Source of the DNA: JACDEA01 sp963742585
Lineage (GTDB): Bacteria; Actinomycetota; Acidimicrobiia; Acidimicrobiales; JACDEA01
DNA length: 64,000 bases
NCBI GenBank assembly: GCA_963742585.1
Contig: CAVUMI010000009.1
Coordinates: 2,214,327 to 2,278,326 of the forward strand
Direction: 5' to 3'
Shown here: one piece after another, positions 53,335-62,994 of the stretch
Layout: each line of letters begins with the position of its first letter
Numbering within the stretch: position 1 is the stretch's first letter
Notes under the pieces: generated by a model
The model's input: only the letters and a program-made list of their open reading frames with translations
What the model was told of the DNA's origin: nothing
Database searches by the model: none
Translations under genes and position numbers: made by a program

Positions 53335-53360
53335 GTATCACTTCTGACGGCAAGTGATAC
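53335..53360. promoter_or_regulatory. Palindrome upstream of the island Fic gene
   Basis: GTATCACTT (53335-53343) and AAGTGATAC (53352-53360) are perfect 9-bp inverted arms with an eight-base spacer, 12 bases before the ATG at 53373. AGGAGG (53365-53370) lies two bases before that ATG, an unusually close spacing. The dyad is a likely operator. Confidence 0.6.
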
Positions 53361-53372
53361 CATCAGGAGGCG

Positions 53373-54581
53373 ATGGTCTCAGAAGCAACCAACCCGAGTG
53401 CGTGGCCGGCGTTAACCTATGAGAGCGTGCCATGGCAGCCGGCCGACGTGCCGGCGTCGCGCACCGCCCGGCGCCGCTACCGCGGGCCATACGAGGCCGC
53501 AGTCGTCCCGCCGATCGCGGAGATCGCCATTGTCTTGCCGTCGGAGACGACCGCGGTCGCCGACGAAGCTGCCGCCGAGATCGCCCGCTTCGACGCAGAA
53601 CTCGGGCGTGAGATCGCTCCGTTCGCGGCCGTGCTGCTCCGGTCGGAGTCGGCGGCATCCTCGAAGATCGAGAACCTGACGGCGTCGGCGCGAAAGATCG
53701 CCGAAGCCGAGCTTCACGATTACGCCGGTCGCAACGCCTCGATGATCGTGGCGAACGAACGCGCGATGAGCGCCGCCATCGCGCTCGCAGACCGGATAGA
53801 TGGTGACGCCATCCTGGCAATGCACGCCGCCCTCCTCGAGCGCAGCGACCACGACATAGCCGGCCGATGGCGCGACCAGCAGGTGTGGATCGGCGGCAGC
53901 GAACTCGGGCCGCACGGCGCTGCGTTCGTCCCGCCGCGACATGAGTCTGTGCCGGCAGCGGTCGCTGACCTGGTGACCTTCATCGACCGAGACGACGTTC
54001 CGGTCCTGGCGCACGCTGCCCTGGCCCACGCCCAGTTCGAGACGATCCACCCCTTCCCCGACGGCAACGGTCGAACCGGCCGAGCGCTCGTACACGCCCA
54101 ACTTCGCGCCAAGGGCCTGATCCGCAACGTTACGGTGCCTGTGTCGGCAGGCCTCTTGACCGACGTCGATGGCTACTTCGCCGCGTTGACCCGCTACCGC
54201 CAGGGCAATCCGATCGCCATCGTCGAGGCGTTCGGTGCGGCGTCACTCCAGGCCGTCGCCAACGGCCGGCGGCTCGTCGACGACCTCCACGCCATCCGCG
54301 AGGACTGGCAAGGACGCGTGCGTGCTCGCCGGGACGCCGCGGCGTGGCGCGTCGCCGACCTGCTCCTGCGCCACCCAGTCGTCAACGCCGCACTGGTCTC
54401 CGCCGAGGTCGGGATCGCCCCTCAGAACGCCTACCGGTCACTCCGGCCACTGGTCGATGGCGGTGTGCTCGTGGAGTCCACCGACCGCAAACGCAACCAG
54501 CTCTGGCGTGCGCCGGAGGTACTTGACGCCCTCGACCGATTCGCAGCCCGTGCCGGCCGGCGCAACCGCCGCTCCGGCTAG
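53373..54581 (+). CDS. Fic-family protein with inhibitory motif and winged-helix tail
   Basis: 402 residues. SESAASSKIENL carries the [S/T]xxxE[G/N]-type inhibitory motif. The Fic loop HPFPDGNGRTGR follows HAALAHAQFETI, and AGRWRDQQVWIGGSELGPHGAAFVPP is the family's substrate-flap region. The end (NAALVSAEVGIAPQNAYRSLRPLVDGGVLVES) is a winged helix that may bind the palindrome upstream, giving autoregulation. It is the second Fic gene within ~3 kb, but inside the putative island; the two share the architecture but not close sequence. Confidence 0.88.
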   Translation: MVSEATNPSAWPALTYESVPWQPADVPASRTARRRYRGPYEAAVVPPIAEIAIVLPSETTAVADEAAAEIARFDAELGREIAPFAAVLLRSESAASSKIENLTASARKIAEAELHDYAGRNASMIVANERAMSAAIALADRIDGDAILAMHAALLERSDHDIAGRWRDQQVWIGGSELGPHGAAFVPPRHESVPAAVADLVTFIDRDDVPVLAHAALAHAQFETIHPFPDGNGRTGRALVHAQLRAKGLIRNVTVPVSAGLLTDVDGYFAALTRYRQGNPIAIVEAFGAASLQAVANGRRLVDDLHAIREDWQGRVRARRDAAAWRVADLLLRHPVVNAALVSAEVGIAPQNAYRSLRPLVDGGVLVESTDRKRNQLWRAPEVLDALDRFAARAGRRNRRSG

Positions 54582-54773
54582 AGCCGCGATCTTCCCGCGC
54601 TCCGCCCCGATCGGGCGGCCGCTCATCCCGGAGAGGTCAAAGGGTTGTCCGGGCCTGTTGACGGCAAGGTCCAGGAAACGGTTGCCCATCGACCTGCGAC
54701 GCTCGCGGCGCGAGAAGTACTCGTGCCTGGGGCGTTTGATATACCTGTGCTAGCGCATTCATAGGGGGGCACC

Positions 54774-57700
54774 ATGGGCAACAGCCGCTGGACCATCCGG
54801 CCGACGAGCCTCCTTTCGGCCCTCGTCCTCGTCGCGAGCGTCGGGATCGCCAGTGCTCCGACTGCGACTGCGGCTGACCCCGAGTGCGGTGAGCCGGTGG
54901 CGGTTGGCGCGAGCTTCCAGGTCATGTGCTCGTTTACCGGCGGTCCCCAGCAGTGGACGGTTCCTGTCGGGGCGACCCGCGCCCAGTTCGACGTGCAAGG
55001 TGGCGCAGGGGGAGCCCTTGGGCCTTTCAAAGGGGGAGGCGGGCGCGCCGTAACCATCCTTGACGTGACGGCTGGAGCTGTCCTCCAAGTGAATGTCGGG
55101 GGCGCAAACGACGGTTCTCCCGCCGGAGGCTTCAACGGTGGTGGCAATGGTGGCACCGGGGCCGGCAACGGATTCGGCGGCGGGGGCGCATCCGACGTGC
55201 GGACCGGCGGCGCCGGGCTTGCGGACCGCGTCGTCGTTGCCGGCGGTGGGGGCGGCGGCGGCGGCGGCCTTTTTGCCCAGGCTCTGGGTGGCGGCGGTGG
55301 TGGCCTTAACGGCGACAGCGGGGCAGCCAACGGCGCGGCCGGCGGCGGGGCCGGCGGGAATCAGGACGGAACGTCGGGGAGCACCACCGCGGGCAACGGA
55401 AGCGAGGGCGGTGCTGGATCGAACGGCGGCGGGGGCGGCGGCGGGGGCGGCGGGGGCTACTACGGCGGTGCCGGCGGCGGTGGTGGCGTGACATCCCCGG
55501 GCGGGGGTGCCAGCGGCGGCGGTGGGTCCGGCTTTACACCGGACGGCCTCGGGATGACGAACGGCTTCCGCACCGGCAACGGCGTGGTGATCATCACTTA
55601 TCCGCCCCCACTGGCCACCACCACGTCGCTCACTTCGTCACGCAACCCGTCGGCAATCGAGGAGCCGGTAACACTCACCGCGACCGTGTCGGCAGCTACC
55701 GCCACGCCCACTGGCTCGGTCGTCTTCCGCGATGGTGCTGCCACCCTCGGCGAGCCGGTAGTGCTGGACGGCACCGGCAACGCACAGCTAACAACGTCGG
55801 CGTTGGCCGTGGGATCCCACGCCATCACGGCTGCGTACGAGCCCGCGGATGTCGGCTTCTCGCCGTCGGAGGCGAGCCTCACCCAACAGGTCGACGCAGT
55901 GTGCGGCGCACCTGTCGTGGTTGGTGCGTCGTCCAGGGTCAGGTGCGGCTTTGGTGGCACGACCATGACGTGGACGGTCCCCGACGGGATGACCCGCGTC
56001 CAATTCGACGTCCAGGGCGCCCAGGGCGGGGGCGGCGGCCGGGGCGGGCGCGCCGTCAGGATTCTTGACGTCACGCCCGGAGCCGTCCTTCACGTCAACG
56101 TCGGTGGAGCGCACGGCTTCAATGGTGGCGCCCCGGGCGGGAGCCTGTGCTTCCCTCCCCCATTCCCCTTCTGCTCCTCCCAGCCCGGTGGCGGCGGCGC
56201 GTCCGACGTGCGCATCGGCGGCGTCGGGCTCTCGGATCGGATCGTCGTAGCCGGGGGTGGTGGAGGTACTCCCACTGCTGGTGGCGCCGGTGGTGCCGGT
56301 GGTGGCCGGCGCGGCGCGGACGGTCAGCCCGGGTTCACTGTCGGCGGCGGCGCTGGTCGTGGTGGTTCGGGTGGCAACCAGGACGGAACGTCGGGTAGCG
56401 GAACACTCGGCATTGGCAGCCCCGGCGCCGACGGCGTCTTCCCCCTCGTCCCGCCCGCTGGAGGTGGCGGGGGTGGGTACTACGGCGGCGAAGGCGGCGG
56501 CACACGTGCCTCTGGATCCCCAGGCGGTGGGGGCGGAGGTTCTGGTTTCACGCCCGATGGTTTGGGGCTGACTCAAGGTTTCCGTGCCGGCAATGGCGTG
56601 GTCATCATCACGTACCCGCCGCCCCCCGCGACCGCGACGGCGATCAGCTCGTCACCAAACCCGTCGCCTGTCGGCGAGCCGGCGACATTCACTGCGACCG
56701 TGACCGCCGGGTCCGGCACTCCGACCGGTTCGGTCATCTTCCGTGAAGGCGACACCAGCCTCGGCCCGCCCGTCGCCCTCGATGGAACCGGGACGGCGTC
56801 GCTGTCGACCGCGGCGTTGACCGTGGGCTCCCACACGATCACTGCCGAGTACACGCCCACAGACGACACCTTCTCGCTGTCATCGGGGACGATGACGCAC
56901 CAGGTGGCGGCGACCTGCGGCGCGCCGGTGGAGACCGGCGCGTCCTCCACGGTCACGTGCGTGTTCAGCGGCGTACCGGTCACATGGACCGTGCCCGACG
57001 GGGTGACGAGCGCCGAGTTCGATGTGCAAGGCGGGCAGGGCGCTGGAGCCATTGGTGGGCTGGCGGGGCGCGCCGTCGCCACGCTGGCCGTCACGGCGAA
57101 CACGTTGCTCGAGGTCCGCGTTGGTGGGAGCGGCCGCGGCACCGCGGGCGGGTTCAACGGCGGCGGAGATAGCGAGTCTTGCCCACTGCCGGGATTCTGC
57201 ATCAGCGGCGGAGGCGGCGGAGGCGGCTCCGACGTCCGCGCCGGCGCCTTCGGTTTGGCCGACCGCCTCGTCGTGGCCGGTGGTGGCGGCGGTGCCGGAG
57301 TCCTCGAAGGCATCATTGCGCCGAGCGGGGACGGCGGTGCCGGTGGCGGCACGTCCGGCGGACCGGGCCTCGAGCACGGGACGGGAAACCCCGACGTCCG
57401 CGGATCAGGAGGGACCCAGGATGCGACGTCCGGGAGCGGCGTCCCCGGTGTCGGCAGCGACGCCGCCCCTGCTCCCCAAGTCTCCGCCGGCGGCGGCGGC
57501 GGCGGCTTCTACGGCGGTGGTGGCGGCCAGCAGGGCGGTGGCGGTGGCGGCTCAGGATTCACCGCCGACGGTTCGGGAATGACCAACGGCTTCCGTTCTG
57601 GTGACGGCATCGTGACCATCACCTACATCACCCCGCTGGCAACGACGACCTCCCTGACGGTCGCACCTCCGGCGTCTTCTGTGGCCGGTCAGAGCGTCAC

Positions 57701-59031
57701 GCTCACCGCGATCGTCGCCGCGGTCAGCCCCGGCACCGGAACGCCCGCGGGCTCGGTCACCTTCGTCGACGGCGCAACCGAGATCGGCGCCGTCACGCTC
57801 GACGCGTCCGGCATTGCCACGTTCAGTACGGGCAATTTTGCCGTCGGTCCGCACTCGTTCAGCGCCGTCTACGGAGGTGGCGGTCAATACGCGGGCTCCG
57901 CGTCCACACCGGCGGTCTCGCACAGCGTCAACAAGGCGGGCACGACCGTCGTCGTCACCGCCACGCCAAGCCAAGCCCTACCCGGGGAAACCGTCGTGTT
58001 CAACGTCACCGTCGACGCTGTCGCGCCGGGCGCGGGCACACCGACGGGAACCGTGACGCTGACCGACGGCGCAACCACCCTCGGCACGGTCGAGCTAGTG
58101 GGCGGGCAGGCCAGCTTCACAACCAACACTCTGGCCCCCGGCCCGCATCAGATCTCGGCGAACTACGGCGGCGACACCAACTTCAACGCGTCGACAGGCA
58201 CCGCGGCGGTGACCGTCGGCCGGACCGCTTCCACCACGGCGGTCGCCGTGGCGCCGCCGTCTCCCGCGCTCAATGACGCGGTGACGTTCACTGCGACGGT
58301 CACGCCGTCGACGGCAACCGGCACCGTCGCCTTCTTGCTCGACGGCGCCACCACGCCGTCGGCCACCGTGACGCTCACGAACGGCCAGGCCAGTTACACG
58401 ACGGTGCTCCCGGCAGGGCCGCACAGCGTGGTCGCTTCCTACAGCGGCGGACGCGAGCTTCGATCCGTCGACGTCGGCACCGGCGAGCTTCACCGTTGCG
58501 TCGCCGACTGCGACGGTCATCACCGGGACCTACGCCGGCAGGCTCTCGGTGCCCGCGGGCGGAACGGTGGTGCTACGCAATGCCACCGTCACGGGCAGAG
58601 TCACCGTGGCGAGCGGTGGCACCCTCGACGTCGAGCACTCGAGGGTGTCCGGCTCACTGTCCGCCTCCGGCGCGGCGGCGATCCGTGTATGCGGCTCGAG
58701 TGTCGGAGGCACGGTCAACATCGCGAGCTCGACCGGATTCGTGCTGCTTGGTGACCCCGGAGACTACGCCTGCGCGGCCAACACCTTCAGCGCCAGCGTG
58801 GCGCTGTCGGGCAACCGCGGCGGTCTGAAGGTGGCAGCGAATCAAGTCGGCGCGAGATTGATCCTCACCAGCAACACCGGCGGCGGGCCCTCCGGCGAGG
58901 TGGCGCCCGAGGTGGTGGGCAACCGGGTAGGGGGATCGCTGGCTTGTCAGAACAACTCGCCTCCACCGAGCAACGATGGCCAGCCCAATATCGTGAGCGG
59001 ATCACGAAGCGGGCAATGCAGCGGACTCTGA
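54774..59031 (+). CDS. Large secreted glycine-rich / Ig-like repeat surface protein, one frame change
   Basis: About 1,400 residues. A signal peptide (SLLSALVLVASVGIASAPTATA) is followed by three modules, each starting CG-PV-xGAS..V.C.F.G...TWTVP.G.T.A.FDVQG, running into a Gly-rich block (GGGGGSGFT.DGLGMTNGFR.GNGVV.ITY) and then an Ig-like (Big_3_5) repeat (TGSV.F.DG...LG..V.LDGTG...L.T.AL.VGSH.I.A.Y). Further Ig-like repeats follow the third module. After a frame change near 58,450, the end (GTYAGRLSVPAGGTVVLRNATVTGRVTVASGG...) is beta-helix-like. An adhesin or matrix protein is the likely role. It dominates the island. Confidence 0.85.
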
Positions 59032-59032
59032 G

Positions 59033-59195
59033 CCGACGACCACCCACCTGCCGTTCGCCACGCCTGCCGCGTTGATCGCGATGAAGTTGCACGCAATCGA
59101 GGATCGGAGCAACCCCAGCGGTCAGCAACGGAGCGCAGCCGACGCACCCAACATCTACCGGATCCTCGCCGACCTCGACATCGCGAGACGTTGCC
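59033..59195 (+). pseudogene. Nucleotidyltransferase (AbiEii-like) C-terminal relic
   Basis: THLPFATPAALIAMKLHAIEDR...SAADAPNIYRILADLDIA resembles the LIAMKLHA...R...KR..D..DLYRLL block of AbiEii-type nucleotidyltransferases (type IV toxin-antitoxin). The catalytic N-terminus is absent. The block sits between the surface protein stop and the right-hand 44-bp repeat. Confidence 0.5.
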
Positions 59196-59314
59196 CATCG
59201 AACTGCCCGTCTCGGCGACGAAATCGGGTGGTCGGAACGCGACTCGTTCCGCGTGGCACTTGCCCGTGACCAGCTTCGTTACGCCAGATGCGCGCAGCGG
59301 CCCATGCCCGAGGT

Positions 59315-59358
59315 GTTTCCTAAACCGTGTGCGGACGTTCGAATCGTCCCGGGGGCGC
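59315..59358 (+). repeat. attR-like copy: 44-bp repeat of the tRNA-Arg 3' segment
   Basis: Identical to 52369-52412, comprising the anticodon loop, T-arm and 3' acceptor strand of tRNA-Arg(CCU), but with no 5' half of a tRNA before it. This is what site-specific integration into a tRNA gene leaves at the far end of an element. Confidence 0.88.
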
Positions 59359-59435
59359 TTGCTTCGGCGTGTTTCAGCACGGTGATCTTTGACTGATCGT
59401 TAATCGCCGCGCCGCCGATCGGGCCGGCGCCGATC

Positions 59436-59480
59436 GCGACCGCGGCAACCGCGGCGACCGCGGCGACCGCGGCGACCGCG
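59436..59480. repeat. Five tandem 9-bp units (GCGACCGCG)
   Basis: Five head-to-tail 9-mers, one with a single change (GCAACCGCG). In the minus strand they would code AVA repeats of a short hydrophobic segment. No gene is called. The rest of 59,359-59,586 shows nothing recognisable. Confidence 0.7.
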
Positions 59481-59586
59481 GCGAAGTCGAACTTCCTGCT
59501 GACCTGAGGCATGTGCCCCGCCTTTATCGCCATCCAGTCGCGCAGTTAGTCCGCGGCGTTACACCGCCGACGCGTGAGACCCAGAG

Positions 59587-59946
59587 CTATTCGTCGCTGT
59601 GGCTCACCATGTTGATCACGTTGCCATCAGGGGCCCGCACGTGGAAGCGACGCAGGCCCCACGCCTCTTCAGTGAGCGGGTGAACGATCTCATAGCCCCG
59701 CCGCTTCGCGTCCTCGTACGCCTCGTCGATACCGGCGCCCACGTGAACAGAGATGACTGCGTCCTCGGGCGACGTTGCGTCGCGGGTGACGAGCTGGACC
59801 GAGGCCTCGCCGCCCGGCGCGGTGTACCGGGCCACCCAACCCATGTTGAATTCCTCGACACTCAAGCCGAGGTAGTCGGTGTAGAAGTCACGCGCCGCGG
59901 CGATGTCAGCGACCGGGAGGTTTGCGTGGATGCCGGTTACTCGCAT
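59587..59946 (-). CDS. VOC family protein
   Basis: 119 residues: MRVTGIHANLPVADIAAARDFYTDYLGLSVEEFNMGWVARYTAPGG, AVISVHVGAGIDEAYEDAKRRGYEIVHPLTEEAWGLRRFHVRAPDGNVINMVSHSDE. This is the standard single-chain glyoxalase/VOC layout with WGLRRF.V..PDGN. Metal ligands are at the expected His and Glu positions only in part, so the enzymatic class is open. It lies just outside the right repeat. Confidence 0.88.
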   Translation of the reverse strand: MRVTGIHANLPVADIAAARDFYTDYLGLSVEEFNMGWVARYTAPGGEASVQLVTRDATSPEDAVISVHVGAGIDEAYEDAKRRGYEIVHPLTEEAWGLRRFHVRAPDGNVINMVSHSDE

Positions 59947-59968
59947 CGACCGAGCCTAACGCTGGGTC

Positions 59969-60295
59969 TCAGCGCAGCCGCCACTCCACCCGCTTGCCCG
60001 CGGCGAACTCGCGCTGGTTTTCGACGAGGACACGAGTGTCGGTGCCGACGTTCGTATAGAGGTACGCGAGGTCGAGCGCCTGTGACCGCGCCACCTCCTG
60101 CGCCATCCAGATCGCACGCTGCGTACCTTGCACCACGAGCGGGGCGCGGACGCGATCGCCTCGGCCGCCCATGTCGCGGTTGCCGCCAACTCCGCGGCCG
60201 GCACGACCTGGGAAACCAAACCGACCTCGCGCGCCCGCTCCGCGCTCATCCGCTCGTGAGCGCCCAGCAGGGCCATCCGCAGCACCTCTTGGAGC
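59969..60295 (-). pseudogene. Enoyl-CoA hydratase/isomerase, C-terminal fragment
   Basis: Reading minus-ward from the junction: SPLQEVLRMALLGAHERMSAERAREVGLVSQVVPAAELAATATWAAEAIASAPRS, frame change near 60,140, then VQGTQRAIWMAQEVARSQALDLAYLYTNVGTDTRVLVENQREFAAGKRVEWRLR. This is the crotonase C-terminal trimerisation part. The whole N-terminal CoA-binding half is missing, cut off at ~60,296 where foreign-type coding begins. Confidence 0.82.
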
Positions 60296-60296
60296 G

Positions 60297-60829
60297 GCGA
60301 CCGAGAACGGCTACAACCTGTACGTCTGCGGCAACGGCGGCTCGAAGCCGCGGCACGCCGATCTGCTGGCGAGCGATCTCGACGAGGAGACGGCGCTTCA
60401 ATACATCGATCGCTTCCTGACGTATTACATCATGACGGCCGACAGGCTGACGCGGACGAGCGTGTGGTTGGAGAAGCTCGAAGGCGGCATCGATCACATC
60501 CGCGACGTCGTCATCCACGACAAGCTCGGCATCGCCGCCGAGTTGGAAGCGATGACGCAGCGGCTGGTCGACACGTACGAGTGCGAATGGGCGGCCGTCG
60601 TTCGCGATCCGGAAAAACGCCGCCGATTTCGCCAATTCGTGAACAGCGACGAGTCGGAGCCGTGCATCGAATTCGTCAGCGAGCGCGGCCAAGACCGCCC
60701 GGCCGATTGGCCCAGCGAGTTCGTATCGCTGGAGCAGTTTCGCATGCTCGACGGCCGCTCGCTCGGCGAACATGCAGCCGCAACAAGAGCCGGATCTGCG
60801 GTGGGTGCTCGGTCGGCTATGCGGACGAT
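60297..60829 (+). CDS. nirB: Nitrite reductase large subunit NirB, C-terminal part
   Basis: NGYNLYVCGNGGSKPRHADLLASDLDEETALQYIDRFLTYYIMTADRLTRTSVWLEKLEGGIDHIRDVVIHDKLGIAAELEAMTQRLVDTYECEWAAVVRDPEKRRRFRQFVNSDE matches the C-terminal end of NADH-dependent assimilatory NirB. The siroheme, flavin and Fe-S domains are missing because the coding starts abruptly at the junction. NirD follows. Codon use here has visibly more A/T in third positions than the rest of the window. The exact stop is unclear since the frame runs on beneath NirD. Confidence 0.85.
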
Positions 60830-61234
60830 TTTCCCGATCGATGGCGGCGCGACGGTCAAGTACGGCAAATCGCAAATCGCCGTCTTCAATTTCGCCAGCC
60901 GCGGCGAGTGGTACGCCACGCAGAACATGTGCCCGCACAAGAAGGCGTTCGTGCTGTCGCGGGGCATCATCGGCACGCGCGGGCGACGAGCCGAAGGTCG
61001 CTTGCCCGCTTCACAAGAAGACGTTCTCGCTCGAAACGGGCGAATCGCTGCAAGGCGAGGAGTATCGCATCCGGACGTTTCCCGTGAAAGTCGGAGGGCG
61101 GAAAGGTATACGTCGAGCTGCCGCCGCCCGAAGTGCTCGATCCCGTCATGGCGACGGAAATCGGCTGCAAACTGGCGACGCTCTGCAACGGTCATGCGAA
61201 TGGAGCGGTGGCATGCAGTGCCGCCGGCGCGTGA
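60772..61234 (+). CDS. nirD: Nitrite reductase small subunit NirD (Rieske type), frame changes
   Basis: ATG 60772 (MQPQQEPDLRWVL), with short frame changes near 60,810, 60,830, 60,985 and 61,100: VGYADDFP, then IDGGATVKYGKSQIAVFNFASRGEWYATQNMCPHKKAFVLSRGIIG, VACPLHKKTFSLETGESLQGEEYRIRTFPV, VYVELPPPEVLDPVMATEIGCKLATLCNGH. CPH and CPLH are the Rieske [2Fe-2S] ligand pairs. It is the electron-transfer subunit of NirBD, reducing nitrite to ammonium. Confidence 0.85.
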
Positions 61235-61244
61235 GGTGTCCGGC

Positions 61245-62994
61245 ATGATCCAACTTCCGATCGTCGACCGAACGTGCGAGCGGCGCCAGCGCTTATCGCA
61301 GCAGCTGCTCGACGAGCAGCAGTCGCTTTCCGCCGTCGAGCAATTCAGCGAGTGGCACACGAATGGCGCATAGCGAACGCCTCGCCAGCGAACGCACAGC
61401 TGCACTGCACAACTCGCGGTACCATTCGCTTCTGCCCGCGACGCCGCCCGGGCCTGGCCAGCAGTATGCTTTCGAAGTCGACCTCGACCGCTGCTCCGGC
61501 TGCAAGGCGTGCGTCGTCGCGTGCCACACGCTCAACGGCCTCGACGAAACCGAAACGTGGCGAGACGTCGGCCTGTTGATCGGCGGCTCGCGGGCCGCGC
61601 CGGTGATGCAGCACGTCACGGCTGCGTGCCACCATTGTCTTCAACCGGCCTGCATGATCGCCTGCCCGGTCAACGCGTACGAAAAGGATCCGGTCACGGG
61701 CATCGTCAAGCATCTCGACGATCAGTGCTTCGGTTGCCAGTATTGCACGCTGGCTTGCCCGTACGACGTGCCGAAATATCACGCGGGCAAAGGCATCGTC
61801 CGCAAGTGCGACATGTGCTCGTCGCGGCTGGCGGTGGGCGAGCCGCCGGCGTGCGTGCAGTCGTGTCCGCACGAGGCGATCTCGATTCGCGTCGTCGACC
61901 GAGAGCAAGTCGTCGAAGACGCCGAGACGGCCGTCTTTCTGCCGGCCGCACCGGACCCGCAGATCACGCTGCCGACGACGACCTACAAAACGCGGCGCCC
62001 TTTCCCGCGCAATCTGCTGCCGGCCGATTATTTTCGCGTGAACTCGCAACACGCCCATTGGCCGCTGGTGGTGATGCTGGTGCTGACGCAACTGTCGGTG
62101 GGTGCGTTTGTCGTCGGGCTCGTTCTGGAGAACTGGCTGAGCCCGCAGTTGCTCGCGACGTTGCGTCCATTGCACGCTGCCGCGGCACTTGGGTTTGGGC
62201 TGCTGGCGCTGGCGGCCAGCCTGTTCCACCTGGGGCGGCCGCAGTTTGCGTTTCGCGCCGTGCTGGGACTGCGGCATTCGTGGCTGAGCCGCGAGATCGT
62301 GGCGTTCGGCGCGTTCGCGGCGTTGGCAACGCTGTATTCGGTCGCCGTCTTTGTGATGCGTCCAATCTGCGGCTGCCGGCGCTGCCGATGTCATCGTCGT
62401 ACCTTGGATTCGCTGGCTTGGCTGGAGCGTGGCCGCGGCGGGAGTGATCGCCGTGTTTTGCTCGATGATGATTTATGTGTTCACTCAGCGAGAATGCTGG
62501 AGCTTCGTACGCGTCGGCGTGCGATTTGTGCTCACGTGCGCGATGCTGGGCGTCGCCGCCATTTGGCTCAGCATTTTGGCCTCGACGCTATGGGCGCCCG
62601 TCGCTAGCCGCTATTCGCGCTGGTGCAACGAATGTGGCCCGACGCTTTGCCGGACGCTCGTCGCGTTAGTCGCCGCGAAGTTGACGTTGGAAGCGGCCAT
62701 CTTCCGCCACCTGTCGCTCCGGCAGATGACGCCGCTGAAGCGTTCCGCGCTGCTGATGACCGGCGACTGTCGAACGCGACACTCGCACGATTCGCTCTGG
62801 GTGTGCTGGGCGGTGTGATGCTTCCGCTGATTGCTCGTGGGCGAAGCGGCGACATTGTCCGGCGGGCCGGACTTGTGCAATTCGTCGTTCTGACGGGCTT
62901 GCTGTTCGCGGCCTGTTTGGCGGGCGAATTGTTGGAACGCTATCTGTTCTTTGCGGCCTGTGCGGCACCGCAAATGCCCGGAGGAATTCGCTGA
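61245..62994 (+). CDS. Ferredoxin-type DmsB fused to DmsC-like membrane subunit, frame changes
   Basis: ATG 61245 (IQLPIVDRTCERRQRLSQQLLDEQQSLSAVEQFSEWH). One change near 61,370, then VDLDRCSGCKACVVACHTLNGLDE, CHHCLQPACMIACPVNAYEKDPVTGIVKHLDDQCFGCQYCTLACPYDVPKY and CDMCSSRLAVGEPPACVQSCPHEAI: the cysteine sets of four [4Fe-4S] clusters. From about residue 270 there are membrane helices of the DmsC kind (WPLVVMLVLTQLSVGAFVVGLVLE; LGFGLLALAASLFHLGRPQFAFRAVLGLRHSWLSREI). Further frame changes near 62,380 and 62,765. It probably feeds quinol electrons to the molybdoenzyme downstream. Confidence 0.8.

Noticed and set aside
54438..54689. Minus-strand frame beginning MGNRFLDLAVNRPGQPFDLSG
   Set aside because: The first ~38 residues look protein-like, but the rest is antisense to the Fic gene and I recognise no family. 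Possibly a scrap of another gene in the 54.58-54.77 kb gap.
59436..59480. Short tandem repeats considered as a CRISPR or origin iteron
   Set aside because: Units are contiguous 9-mers without spacers, and only five copies. No cas or rep gene is present anywhere in the window.
59279..59509. Minus-strand small frame containing (AVA)n and DQSKITVLKHAEA
   Set aside because: It may be the start of a small secreted protein, but its continuation runs through the 44-bp repeat and then out of protein-like sequence. Not enough support to call a gene.
60171..61373. The single 400-codon plus frame across the junction as one protein
   Set aside because: It joins antisense crotonase sequence, the NirB end, part of NirD and the start of the next gene by chance frame continuity. 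The parts belong to separate genes.
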